Part shown: piece after piece, positions 16,534 through 24,461 of the stretch
Layout: each line of letters opens with the position of its first letter
Position numbering within the stretch: the first letter of the stretch is position 1
From: Geobacteraceae bacterium
Lineage (GTDB): Bacteria; Desulfobacterota; Desulfuromonadia; Geobacterales; Pseudopelobacteraceae
Reading direction: 5' to 3'
NCBI GenBank assembly: GCA_025355965.1
Contig: JANXYR010000018.1
Coordinates: 1 to 52,263, forward strand
DNA: 52,263 bases
The notes under the pieces: model-generated
What the model was told of the DNA's origin: nothing
Database searches by the model: none
What the model saw: only the letters and a program-made list of their open reading frames with translations
Position numbers and translations under genes: made by a program

Positions 16534-17763
16534 TCACTTTTGGCCTGCTTTCAGTTCGTCCAGGTAATCAGCCCAGATCTGCATCATTTTCTTCCGTTCG
16601 GCTAGATGGGCCGTCCGGTTATATGCCCTGCCGTTAGCATCTCTGACGGCATGTGCGAGTTGATGCTCAATCAGGTCGACCCGTTGCTGTAAAACTTCAT
16701 CGAGAATTGTCCGAGCCATTGCCCGGAATCCATGAGATGTCATTTCACCTTTGTATCCCATGCGTGCAAGACCGGCGTTAGTAGCCATGTTACTCATCGG
16801 TCTGGCATTTGAGCGAGCACAGGGAAAAACATATTTACTTGTTCCTGTCAGCTCTCGTATTCCTGTGAGGATTTTCACGGCTTGGTGCGATAAGGGTACA
16901 AGATGCCTTTCCCCTTTGCGATCTTCTTTGATCCTCTTTTTGAGTTTTAGCCGTTCAATGGGAAAGTTCCATTCTGCTGCATCCAGGTCAAACTCCGACC
17001 ACTCTGCATTACGAAGTTCTCCCGGTCTTAAAAAAACCAGCGGCGCAAGCTGCAATGCGCACTTTACCGTGTAGGTGCCTATAAAGTTATCTATCGCTCT
17101 TAGTAACCCTGCAACCTCTTTCGGGTCTGTAATTGCGGCATGATGTTTTTGGCTTCGTGGCGGTAATAATCCCTTTAAATCCGCTGTCCAGTCACGTTCT
17201 GCTCTTCCAGAACCGACGGCATACCTGAATATCTGGCCTATTACAAACTTGACTCTATGGGCTGTTTCCAGAGCAACGGCTTCAATTATCTGCAACACTT
17301 TCAGAACATCAGCGCCCTTAAGATCCGCAATTGGCTTGGCACCTATGACAGGGAACACATATTGTTCAAGGCGTCGCAGCACCCAGTATGCGTGAGAGTC
17401 TGACCATGTAGGTGAAAACTTCTTGTGCCATTCACGGGCAACAACTTCAAAGCTGTTTGCATCTCCGTCAGTTAACGCCGCCTTCTGAGCCTTTTTGACG
17501 TCGTTCGGATCAATCCCGTTGGCAAGCAGCTTTTTTGCCTCATCGCGTCGGCCTCTCGCATCGGCAAGGGATAGGGCAGGATATGCCCCAAAAGATACGG
17601 TCTTGCGCTTGTCAACGAAACGGTAATCAAAGCGCCAGAGCTTTCCATTTGTAGGTGTAACCAGCAGGAAGAGACCATACCCATCCATAAGCTTGTATTC
17701 TTTTTCTTTTGGTTTTGCGTTTTTGATTTGAATGTCTGTAAGCGGCGCAATCCGTTTAGGCAT
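16534..17763 (-). CDS. int: tyrosine site-specific integrase (P4/DUF4102 type)
   Basis: The encoded protein is 409 aa, with AGGAGG before the ATG. The N-terminal DUF4102 arm-binding domain (LTDIQIKNAKPKEKEYKLMD) is followed by the core-binding and catalytic domains. Catalytic residues visible are R246 (FLRPGELR), H344/R347 (SHGFR), H371 and Y381 (AYNRT). It is complete. It starts 180 bases from the 3' end of tRNA-Ser and reads away from it, the standard arrangement for an element integrated at a tRNA gene, so the island lies on the low-coordinate side. Confidence 0.93.
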   Translation of the reverse strand: MPKRIAPLTDIQIKNAKPKEKEYKLMDGYGLFLLVTPTNGKLWRFDYRFVDKRKTVSFGAYPALSLADARGRRDEAKKLLANGIDPNDVKKAQKAALTDGDANSFEVVAREWHKKFSPTWSDSHAYWVLRRLEQYVFPVIGAKPIADLKGADVLKVLQIIEAVALETAHRVKFVIGQIFRYAVGSGRAERDWTADLKGLLPPRSQKHHAAITDPKEVAGLLRAIDNFIGTYTVKCALQLAPLVFLRPGELRNAEWSEFDLDAAEWNFPIERLKLKKRIKEDRKGERHLVPLSHQAVKILTGIRELTGTSKYVFPCARSNARPMSNMATNAGLARMGYKGEMTSHGFRAMARTILDEVLQQRVDLIEHQLAHAVRDANGRAYNRTAHLAERKKMMQIWADYLDELKAGQK

Positions 17764-17777
17764 GGCGTTTCCTCCTG

Positions 17778-17830
17778 TTTGGAGTCATTTTGATTTGGTA
17801 TTTGGAGGTATATCTCCAAACATGACTCCA
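17778..17830 (-). promoter_or_regulatory. nested inverted repeats in the integrase promoter
   Basis: TTTGGAG occurs at 17778-17784 and 17801-17807 and inverted (CTCCAAA) at 17814-17820. The last two form a 7+6+7 palindrome. TGGAGTCAT (17780-17788) is also mirrored by ATGACTCCA (17822-17830). The cluster lies within 70 bases of the integrase start, in a good position for an operator or for integrase arm sites. Confidence 0.45.
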
Positions 17831-17883
17831 TAACCACCGGATTTCAATATACCAAGCTGGACAATACAGGACAAGACAAAAGA

Positions 17884-17913
17884 AAAAGCCCTTAATTTCT
17901 CAAGGACTTTTAT
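17884..17913 (-). terminator. terminator downstream of tRNA-Ser
   Basis: On the minus strand, AAAAGTCCTT and AAGGGCTTTT arms enclose a short loop, followed by TTTTTCTTTT. It lies just past the tRNA 3' end and would end the tRNA transcript before the integrase promoter. Confidence 0.6.
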
Positions 17914-17942
17914 CTTTAACCGGACATTGCCGGACTATTTAG

Positions 17943-18030
17943 TGGCGGAGAGGTAGGGATTCGAACCCTAGGTACGTTTCCGTACACCTGATTTCGAGTC
18001 AGGCACCATCGACCACTCGGACACCTCTCC
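17943..18030 (-). tRNA. tRNA-Ser (anticodon CGA)
   Basis: The minus-strand sequence folds as a class II tRNA. The acceptor stem is GGAGAGG/CCTCTCC, the anticodon arm CCTGA-CTCGAAA-TCAGG (anticodon CGA), a long variable arm contains GTACG-GAAA-CGTAC, and the T-arm has GGTTCGAATCC. Discriminator G and CCA are encoded. The element-side attachment site most likely lies in the T-arm/acceptor part (17943-17990). The gene is intact, so integration restored it. Confidence 0.95.
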
Positions 18031-18042
18031 GTGAGGTCAAGG

Positions 18043-18071
18043 TGTATAACCTATTTTGTTTATTATTTCAA
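18043..18071 (-). promoter_or_regulatory. sigma-70-type promoter of tRNA-Ser
   Basis: On the minus strand TTGAAA (18066-18071) and TATACA (18043-18048) are separated by exactly 17 bases. The -10 ends 13 bases before the tRNA 5' end, consistent with a short leader. Confidence 0.7.
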
Positions 18072-18111
18072 GGTCGGTTTTTATATCGGCTTTATCACTA
18101 AGTGATGTGAG

Positions 18112-18168
18112 AGCAAAAAACTGCCACCATCGTTCAGAAATTGATCAACTTTCTGAACGATGGTGGCA
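18112..18168 (-). terminator. 19-bp perfect hairpin terminator
   Basis: Arms 18122-18140 (TGCCACCATCGTTCAGAAA) and 18150-18168 are perfectly complementary around a 9-base loop. On the minus strand the stem is followed by GTTTTTTGC, so it should end leftward transcription from the 19727/18483 operon just before the tRNA-Ser promoter. It lies about 315 bases past the end of that operon. Confidence 0.7.
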
Positions 18169-18482
18169 TGTGAAAAGCGATAGTGATAGTAAAACTAAAC
18201 TGGTAAAAAGTGCTCTCCACAAAGGCTGTGGAAAACCTGTTGATAGAGATAATATGCTTCAAAGAATGTCGCGGATTATGGAGGTTTTTATCGGTTTGCA
18301 TAACGAATAAGCACTTGTAGTAACTAGCTGATATAACGTGTCAATAGTTGTTTTTGCATGTATACAATGCACAGTATAATTGTAGAGTATTGCTGTTGCT
18401 AATGAAGGCGTAACAGTGTGGATAACTTAGGGAAAAACAGGACTAAAAAATACTCGCCAATGGCTGATTTTTATGGTCTGCC
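18169..18482. other. gene-free spacer with two DnaA-box-like 9-mers
   Basis: No supportable gene is present. A plus-strand frame at 18056-18310 crosses the tRNA promoter and the terminator hairpin and has no family likeness. TGTGGAAAA (18227-18235) and TGTGGATAA (18417-18425, an exact DnaA-box complement) occur in the same orientation. Confidence 0.35.
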
Positions 18483-19727
18483 TTACTGTAATCGGTCTAT
18501 GCCAGCAATTTTGATCTTCTTCCAGAAATCGATGCTGACTCTTTCCCGCTCTTCCTGTAGCTTGAATCCCTTTTTCAGAACCTCCGCTTCTATCTCCTTC
18601 ATGTGCAACGCTCCCCAGGGGATGACGACGGTGTCATAGCGGTCAATGGCTTTTTCTAGATGGCGGATCACTTCCATATTTCTTCGATGCAAGATGTCAT
18701 CCATGATGATGTCAGACATTTCCGGGGTTATGTTCTTTTCCCCCCATGAGTTAAGCGCCATAACACTCTTCACGAAGGAATGGCTTTCTTGCATGCTTTT
18801 CCCGAGGGCGTTAAGAAGGAGAATTGTCGGCGGACGAAAGTCGCTGACATCAACATCGGCCCTGAGAATATCGGCCGCCTCCGCCTTCTTTTCATCTCTG
18901 ACGCTACGGGAACCAGGTTGGGGCGATTCAAGGTCTTCCGGCTCGATAATCCTGCCCCGGAAGCGCATCTCTTTCTGGGATGTCAGCCCCAAAAAACCGG
19001 CCATTTTCCCGTAATCTATGCTGTTGCGCAGCAGGTTCCGAGAGTCGCTGACCCCCTCAGCCAATACAATGGTCCGCCCATGCGCAATTGAGCCGGTCAG
19101 GTCATCATAATATTCCCTGTTGCCCAAGTGAATCATCGCTGCCAGCCGGATCGTCCGGTTGCCCTGCTTGTAGACCCTTTCGGTCATCTGGAGACCGCCA
19201 GGGGTAAGGTGCATAAATCCGGAAGTGTAATTGGCAATAGATGCGTCTGCCACAGAGAGAACGAACATAGTCAGGGCTAATGGGACAACAAACAGGTTCA
19301 CTGCGCTGAAGATCAGGCTGTTCCTGATGCTGAAAAAAGGGGCAGAGAACATCTCAGACGGCATCTTAAGGGAGCGTTCATCCCCCTTGTGGAAATAATA
19401 GAGCGGGAGCATGCCGAGCACTACCTGTACGGTCGCCATAAGGAGGCCGTAGATCCGGATTCCGGCTAGTGCCGGAAAAAGCCAGGTAGACAAGGGGCAG
19501 AAGAAGACGAAGAAGATCAGCGGGAGAAAGACCCGTTTTGGCAGCCGTCTGTCAATGCCTAGGCAGATGTAGAGCGGAATTGCCATGACGATAACGGTGC
19601 CGGCCATAAGAATTCTGAGCTCAGTAAAAGGTGCCAGCGGTGTAAGCAGTGGCACAAGCTCGTCAACAAGCGAAAAACCGCCATCGGCAAGGAACAACAT
19701 CAGAAACAGGTTGGCAAAGACTCTCAT
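18483..19727 (-). CDS. membrane protein with C-terminal TraB/TIKI-like domain
   Basis: The encoded protein is 414 aa. The N-terminal part (to about residue 170) has four to five hydrophobic helices. The C-terminal soluble domain resembles the TraB/TIKI/ChaN superfamily: AAMIHLGNREYYDDL and IVLAEGVSD give the GxxH-like and EG motifs, and VIPWGALHMKEIEAEVLKKGF gives the second GxxH. Those conserved Glu/His residues act as metal-dependent hydrolase centres in studied members. It starts 2 bases after the DUF4149 gene stop, so both belong to one minus-strand operon. The exact substrate is unknown. Confidence 0.65.
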   Translation of the reverse strand: MRVFANLFLMLFLADGGFSLVDELVPLLTPLAPFTELRILMAGTVIVMAIPLYICLGIDRRLPKRVFLPLIFFVFFCPLSTWLFPALAGIRIYGLLMATVQVVLGMLPLYYFHKGDERSLKMPSEMFSAPFFSIRNSLIFSAVNLFVVPLALTMFVLSVADASIANYTSGFMHLTPGGLQMTERVYKQGNRTIRLAAMIHLGNREYYDDLTGSIAHGRTIVLAEGVSDSRNLLRNSIDYGKMAGFLGLTSQKEMRFRGRIIEPEDLESPQPGSRSVRDEKKAEAADILRADVDVSDFRPPTILLLNALGKSMQESHSFVKSVMALNSWGEKNITPEMSDIIMDDILHRRNMEVIRHLEKAIDRYDTVVIPWGALHMKEIEAEVLKKGFKLQEERERVSIDFWKKIKIAGIDRLQ

Positions 19728-19729
19728 TT

Positions 19730-20170
19730 CTAAAGTAGAATTATGAGGGCAATCCCGCCGCCGATAACGCCCAGGTTGCTGACTGCCGAGATGCCGTGCA
19801 GCTTTCTGAATTGTTTGCGCATCGGATGGTCCGCCGGAGTTGTCACAAAAGAAGGGATTTCTTTCTTGATGGCCGCCGCCTTGGGCTCAATGACAAAGGT
19901 TTGTAGTGATGTCACTGCAATCATGGCGATGATCACAACTGTCGATGCTGTTGTATGTCGTCCCCTTGCCAGCATCAGACAGATCAAGGCGATGGCACCA
20001 CAGGCCAACCCCCAGCGAAAGTAGCCGGGGAATAAAATCCCCACGATCTCTCCTGCGTGCTCTCTATCGAAGTTTTTGAACAGAGTCGGGGTTAAAATAA
20101 AAGTGAACAGAGCTGCACCTCCGACCCAGAAGGCGATTACCAGTCGGTAGACGATTGAAAAGTACTGCAT
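19730..20170 (-). CDS. DUF4149 membrane protein
   Basis: The encoded protein is 146 aa, with GGAGG shortly before the ATG. There are four hydrophobic helices (about residues 5-28, 45-68, 76-96 and 125-146). The first helix carries the VGGAALFTFILTPTLF-type motif of the DUF4149 (TMEM205-like) family, and a conserved FRKLHGIS precedes the last helix. The function is unknown in bacteria. It is the first gene of a two-gene operon with the TraB-like protein. Confidence 0.8.
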   Translation of the reverse strand: MQYFSIVYRLVIAFWVGGAALFTFILTPTLFKNFDREHAGEIVGILFPGYFRWGLACGAIALICLMLARGRHTTASTVVIIAMIAVTSLQTFVIEPKAAAIKKEIPSFVTTPADHPMRKQFRKLHGISAVSNLGVIGGGIALIILL

Positions 20171-20248
20171 TAGCTTCCTCCGCTGGGATGAATTATATCG
20201 TGATTACTTAATGCCATCATTCTGACATGTTGATTTTTTTTGTATCAT

Positions 20249-20950
20249 TCAGAAGCTGTCCAAAGCCGCCTGCCGGGACGATGTGGCGGTGATCCCGTGG
20301 TTTATCCCTACCTGTCCTCCGTCCGTTTGCCCCCTGTTGTAGGCATCACTGTTGATGTAACTCCTCCGGCTATGCATAGTCCTCACCTTTCCGATTTCGT
20401 TCATCGCCTGTCTGATCAGCCCCTCTTTGACCAAAACCAGTGCGCCGGTGGTGACTGGTGTCTGTAGTTTCTGCTCTTTCAAACGAGTAGTAATAGTGGA
20501 TACTGCTCCAAGATAGTAGGAGTGGCGCATCAGCTCACGGTGGCGGTTGGCAACTGTGCTGCTGACATGACCCTTCATATATGTGCCGCAGAGCTTCCTG
20601 ACGGTTCGATCCAGATAGGTGAACGTATAGGCGGCGATCTGGACATCCGCCCCCACGCCGATAAAAGTCATTTTACCGGTGGCGGGATGGTGTATCGCTT
20701 GACAGTCGAACGCACTGCTGACGCCGGCGCTCAGGTGACGCATCCATTTCGGCAGCGTTTTAGATACGGCGGTTTCGACCTTGTCGGCCTTATCCGGTTT
20801 GTGGGTCGCCTCGATGTCAGCCATGGCAAGGTTATGCTCCGACAGCAGGCGCTGGGCATGGCCGGCGGCCAGAGCCGCTTCATGTTCATTACTGGAATTG
20901 GCCAGGGCCAGCAGCTTCTTGATCTTTTCGATTATTGGTGAATTTTCCAC
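20249..20950 (-). CDS. DUF2786 domain protein
   Basis: The encoded protein is 233 aa. The N-terminal 40 residues (IEKIKKLLALANSSNEHEAA...AQRLLSEHNL) are the DUF2786 signature, a small helical domain found in many bacterial and phage proteins. The rest has a TFIGVGADVQIAAYTFTYLDR segment usual for this family. No catalytic residues are known. It lies alone between two minus-strand genes with gaps of about 40-80 bases. Confidence 0.8.
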   Translation of the reverse strand: MENSPIIEKIKKLLALANSSNEHEAALAAGHAQRLLSEHNLAMADIEATHKPDKADKVETAVSKTLPKWMRHLSAGVSSAFDCQAIHHPATGKMTFIGVGADVQIAAYTFTYLDRTVRKLCGTYMKGHVSSTVANRHRELMRHSYYLGAVSTITTRLKEQKLQTPVTTGALVLVKEGLIRQAMNEIGKVRTMHSRRSYINSDAYNRGQTDGGQVGINHGITATSSRQAALDSF

Positions 20951-20986
20951 GTATCCTCATGATCGTAACGCAAGTGAGAAAATAGC

Positions 20987-21958
20987 TCACAGTAAAAATT
21001 GCTGTACATCCTCTGTGCAGACAAGTTTTTCAAGCGTATCCAGCAGAATCGGGGAGAATAAATCCTTCATCTGATTGCGCATTAACTGGACAGCAATGTG
21101 GGGAGGCATGGTCCTGTTACCGCGACAGTCAGTAGTAAGTGTACAATAGATATCTGCAACCCCGCTTATCTGGGCACTTCTCGGAATTTTTTTGTTCTCT
21201 AGTCCGAGGGGATAACCACTTCCATTGCAGCGTTCATGGTGCAACCTTACTATCGTCAATGCCACCGGGGAAAGTACCCCTTTCTCCTTCAGGTAGACAT
21301 ATCCTTCTTCAGGGTGTCTTCTCAGAATTTCAACCTCTGCTTCACTCAGTTTGCCACTCTTGTTCAGTATCTCCTGCGGAACAAAGATCTTGCCAAAATC
21401 GTGGAGAATGGCGCCGGTGCCGACATCCAGCATCTCATCTGGTGACAGTGTATATCCCGCTGAGTGCATCATAAGTGTCAGTGATGCGACCTGCAATGAA
21501 TGCACAAAGGTGTAATAGTTGTGCGTCATAACGGTTTCCAGAGAGTTAATAGCGTCCGGATAGTTTGAAAGATACAACATCAGGTTTTCTATGAGCCGCT
21601 TGGTACGGACAAGATCAGTAGACTTTTCCGGGTTGTTGAAAATATCATTCACGAAGTTTATGGATGTCTGGTAGATCATTTTCCCTTTTGCCCTAGAGCT
21701 GAGGACATTGCTATTTAGCAGCCGCTCGGCGCTTATTTCCATGTGGTTGGTGATGACATCCATGTCAATCTTGGAAACAAAAACAAACTCCACACCGTTT
21801 TTTGAGAGCCGCTCATGGTCATAAACGGTGAAATCACGCCCGTTGCTCTTGTATAGGACGTAGTTGCCGCCTGTTTTTATGTACAGTGCTACATCAGGGA
21901 AAAATATCGGTTCGATACTCTCAAGACTGATAGGAACAAAAAATTCTTTAGATTCCAT
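20987..21958 (-). CDS. HD-GYP domain protein, probable c-di-GMP phosphodiesterase
   Basis: The encoded protein is 323 aa. The HD-GYP domain occupies about residues 145-300: HSLQVASL, LHDFGKIFVPQEILNKSGKL, and HHERCNGSGYPLGL, where the GYP signature is intact. The N-terminal 120 residues form a separate region without membrane segments. Expected activity is hydrolysis of c-di-GMP. It is transcribed alone with GGAG before the ATG. The diguanylate cyclase at 37704 and the MshEN protein at 28361 are other c-di-GMP genes in the window. Confidence 0.88.
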   Translation of the reverse strand: MESKEFFVPISLESIEPIFFPDVALYIKTGGNYVLYKSNGRDFTVYDHERLSKNGVEFVFVSKIDMDVITNHMEISAERLLNSNVLSSRAKGKMIYQTSINFVNDIFNNPEKSTDLVRTKRLIENLMLYLSNYPDAINSLETVMTHNYYTFVHSLQVASLTLMMHSAGYTLSPDEMLDVGTGAILHDFGKIFVPQEILNKSGKLSEAEVEILRRHPEEGYVYLKEKGVLSPVALTIVRLHHERCNGSGYPLGLENKKIPRSAQISGVADIYCTLTTDCRGNRTMPPHIAVQLMRNQMKDLFSPILLDTLEKLVCTEDVQQFLL

Positions 21959-22105
21959 AAAGATGAACTCCAGATATGGTTGTTGATTTCTTATTATTTA
22001 TGCTTTCCATATTAATCTACCACCGGCGAATGAGGAAGTCACGTTTGAGAATCGTTTTTCATGACTGACAGTTCAGGCGGTGTTTTTTTGTATTCAACTC
22101 CCAGC

Positions 22106-23017
22106 TCAATTGTTCTGCTTGATATACGAGGTGATCAACCTGCTCTCAACACTCAAGCGGAACAGCAGCGGCAGGAGGGCGGCCAGGAAGATGATGCCGC
22201 AGCCGATCCATTCAATGCTGTTTAGGCGCTCTCCCAACACGAAAAAACCTGCTATCAGGCTCCAGACCGGATCCAGGGTGTATACCAGGCCGGCACGGGT
22301 GGGGGTGACGTAGCGTTGATATATGTTCTGCAGGGTGAAACAGAATACGGTCGGGAATACTGCACAGTAGATTATCGACAGTATGGCGGGTCGGGTAAAG
22401 GTAAAAGCGGGGAGGGGGAGAAGCAGCGTGGCGGCTCCGGCGATCAGTGTAACGGTGGCGAACTGAACGAGTGTGATCAGAAATACGTCATCGTTCTTCA
22501 GTACCTTGGAAACTGAGATGATATGGCAGGCGATCAGAAAAGCACAGAATGTCGAGAAGAAATCGCCACGGTTGAACCCTGTTCCACCACCCGTTGCCAG
22601 TAGGACGATCCCGGCCACAGCCAGGGCGATGCCGGCCATGTTGACCCGTCCGATCCGGTCACGCCAGACGACCTTGGTGATCACCGGAATGAAAAGTACA
22701 AAGAGGTTGTTGAGGATGCCGGCCCGCGAGATGCTGGTTCCCTGAATGCCATAGACAAAGCTCAAGTTGGTCAATCCGAGAGCGCCGCCAACGGCCATGC
22801 CGCGCATGAGTGTGCCAAGATCTAGCTTATTCAAACGACCGGAGCAGATCAGCAGCATGATTAGAGTTGCCAGAATAAACCTGGTCAGCACAAAAATCTG
22901 CGGCGGGATCGCGGCGACACCGATTTTAGTGAAAAGAAAACTTCCTCCCCAGAAAAAGGTGGTCAGTACCAGGAAAAAATACACCCGGTTCATTGCAGGC
23001 GCTGTCGGGGTTGTCAT
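22106..23017 (-). CDS. EamA-family (DMT superfamily) transporter
   Basis: The encoded protein is 303 aa with about ten transmembrane helices arranged as two repeated EamA units. The first opens VLTTFFWGGSFLFTKIG and the second contains the SIIYCAVFPTVFCFTLQN and LDPVWSLIAGFFVLGERL segments. It probably exports a small metabolite or amino acid; the substrate cannot be told from sequence. The start ATG overlaps the stop of the Nudix gene (ATGA), making a three-gene operon with the DUF815 ATPase. Confidence 0.88.
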   Translation of the reverse strand: MTTPTAPAMNRVYFFLVLTTFFWGGSFLFTKIGVAAIPPQIFVLTRFILATLIMLLICSGRLNKLDLGTLMRGMAVGGALGLTNLSFVYGIQGTSISRAGILNNLFVLFIPVITKVVWRDRIGRVNMAGIALAVAGIVLLATGGGTGFNRGDFFSTFCAFLIACHIISVSKVLKNDDVFLITLVQFATVTLIAGAATLLLPLPAFTFTRPAILSIIYCAVFPTVFCFTLQNIYQRYVTPTRAGLVYTLDPVWSLIAGFFVLGERLNSIEWIGCGIIFLAALLPLLFRLSVESRLITSYIKQNN

Positions 23018-23421
23018 AGAGAACTGCTCTTTGCGGCCATGGCCATATATTCACGGATAACCGGCAGGTCGGCAGCGGCCCAATCAAGCTCCGGCATTCG
23101 CTCCGGCTCGATCCATTTCAGAGCGTGATGCTCATGCGGGGTGATGATGCCGCCTGTCAATTGGCAGGTGAAAGGGTGCAAGGTGACAGTGAAGTCAGGG
23201 TAGCAATACGTTGTTGGCCTAAGAGCGCTGTCTACCAGTACGCTGACACCAAGTTCTTCCTCCAGCTCTCGGATAAGACACTCCTCGGGTGACTCGCCTG
23301 CCTCGATCTTGCCCCCAGGGAACTCCCATTTGAGCGGCAGGGTCATAGTTGCGCTGCGCTGGGCTGCCAGCACTTTCCCACTGTTTTCTATAATTGCGCA
23401 GGCCACATGTAGATGGCGCAT
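23014..23421 (-). CDS. mutT: Nudix hydrolase, MutT-like (deoxy)nucleoside triphosphate pyrophosphohydrolase
   Basis: The encoded protein is 135 aa from the ATG at 23421, which overlaps the TGA of the upstream gene; a GTG one codon earlier is possible. The Nudix box is complete (GGKIEAGESPEECLIRELEE followed by ELGV), with the preceding LKWEFPGGK typical of MutT. Expected role is removal of oxidised nucleotides such as 8-oxo-dGTP or related NTP clean-up. It is translationally coupled to genes on both sides. Confidence 0.85.
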   Translation of the reverse strand: MRHLHVACAIIENSGKVLAAQRSATMTLPLKWEFPGGKIEAGESPEECLIRELEEELGVSVLVDSALRPTTYCYPDFTVTLHPFTCQLTGGIITPHEHHALKWIEPERMPELDWAAADLPVIREYMAMAAKSSSL

Positions 23422-24314
23422 CACGGAGTCTCAGTAAGCTGATTTTTCAGCATCTGTATTCCGACCCAGTGGCAGGCGAACTGGTAGGCAATACGGCCGC
23501 TGTTGTCACCTTTGTCGTACCCCCACTGAATCGCAGCTTCCTGTGATTCATCACTCCAAGAGAGCGGTGACCCCTGTTTGGCAAAGAGTTTCTCGACCCA
23601 CTGCCGGGTGACGCTAACATATTGATCCTGACTGAAGGGGTGGAAGCCGACCCAAAGCCCGAAGCGGCCGGAGAGTGAAATTTTTTCCTCAATCGCCTCT
23701 CCGTGGTGCATCTCGTTGTTGATCAGCATGGCACCGCGGTTGTCGGTTTCAAATTCGGGCAGCAGGTGGCGGCGGTTTGATGTGACGTAGATCAGCATGT
23801 TTTCGGGGGGGGCATATACAGCGCCGTCGAGAGCGCTCTTGAGCATTTTGTAGCTTGACTCCCCTACTTCGAACGATACATCGTCGGAGAAGATGATGAA
23901 GCGGTACGGAAGACGCTTGATGCTGTCGACGATGTCAGGCAGATGGATCATGTCGTTTTTGTCAACTTGGACAATTCGCAATCCCTGTTCGGCGTAGTTG
24001 TTGAGCATCGCTCGGATCAGCGAGGACTTGCCGGTACCGCGTGTGCCCCATAGCAGAGTGTTGTTGGCGGGGTAGCCGGCCAGAAATTGACGGGTATTTT
24101 CCTCAACTATCCGTTTCTGTTCTTCGATGCCGAGCAGATCGTCAAGTACAATCTGTTCGATACTTTCTACCGGTTCCAGGTATCCGGCGAAGGAGTGCCG
24201 CCGCCAGTTGGCGGCGTGGCAGACTGTCCAGTCGATCCCGCTAACCGGTTTCGGCAGCAGCAATTGTAGCGATGTGAGTACTTCTTTAAGTTGTGATGCA
24301 AGTTCGTTGTCCAT
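23421..24314 (-). CDS. DUF815 AAA+ ATPase
   Basis: The encoded protein is 297 aa from the ATG at 24314, which has AAGGCGG just upstream. Two earlier in-frame starts (to 24413) lack a ribosome site and would overlap the divergent promoter at 24365-24393. The Walker A is WGTRGTGKSS near residue 90, with a Walker B-like FIIFSDDVSFE about 50 residues later and a sensor region VTSNRRHLLPE. DUF815 proteins are AAA+ ATPases of unknown client. It is the first gene of a DUF815-Nudix-EamA operon. Confidence 0.85.
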   Translation of the reverse strand: MDNELASQLKEVLTSLQLLLPKPVSGIDWTVCHAANWRRHSFAGYLEPVESIEQIVLDDLLGIEEQKRIVEENTRQFLAGYPANNTLLWGTRGTGKSSLIRAMLNNYAEQGLRIVQVDKNDMIHLPDIVDSIKRLPYRFIIFSDDVSFEVGESSYKMLKSALDGAVYAPPENMLIYVTSNRRHLLPEFETDNRGAMLINNEMHHGEAIEEKISLSGRFGLWVGFHPFSQDQYVSVTRQWVEKLFAKQGSPLSWSDESQEAAIQWGYDKGDNSGRIAYQFACHWVGIQMLKNQLTETP

Positions 24315-24364
24315 GGTGCCGCCTTGTGAGCTCATATTAGCGTTGGTTTCGGCAAGAAATGCGA

Positions 24365-24393
24365 TTGACGTTTTATTGGTAATAACATATTGT
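24365..24393 (+). promoter_or_regulatory. sigma-70-type promoter of the Ehr-type operon
   Basis: TTGACG (24365-24370) and TATTGT (24388-24393) are separated by 17 bases. They point toward the HTH-PTS IIA gene about 70 bases downstream. Confidence 0.6.
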
Positions 24394-24461
24394 TTTATGC
24401 GCGTCAGCCACAATCAGCGGTTGTTTGCCTGGAAAAATGATGCTTCCCGGAGAGTCTTGAA

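Noticed and set aside
1-17900. second copy of the tRNA-Ser 3' end as left attachment site
   Set aside because: No convincing match to the T-arm/acceptor sequence was found by eye; it may lie outside the window.
18056-18310. 84-codon plus-strand open frame next to tRNA-Ser
   Set aside because: It begins inside the tRNA promoter and crosses the 19-bp terminator palindrome; no ribosome site.
24315-24413. extended N-terminus of the DUF815 ATPase
   Set aside because: It lacks a ribosome site and overlaps the divergent promoter of the HTH-PTS IIA gene.
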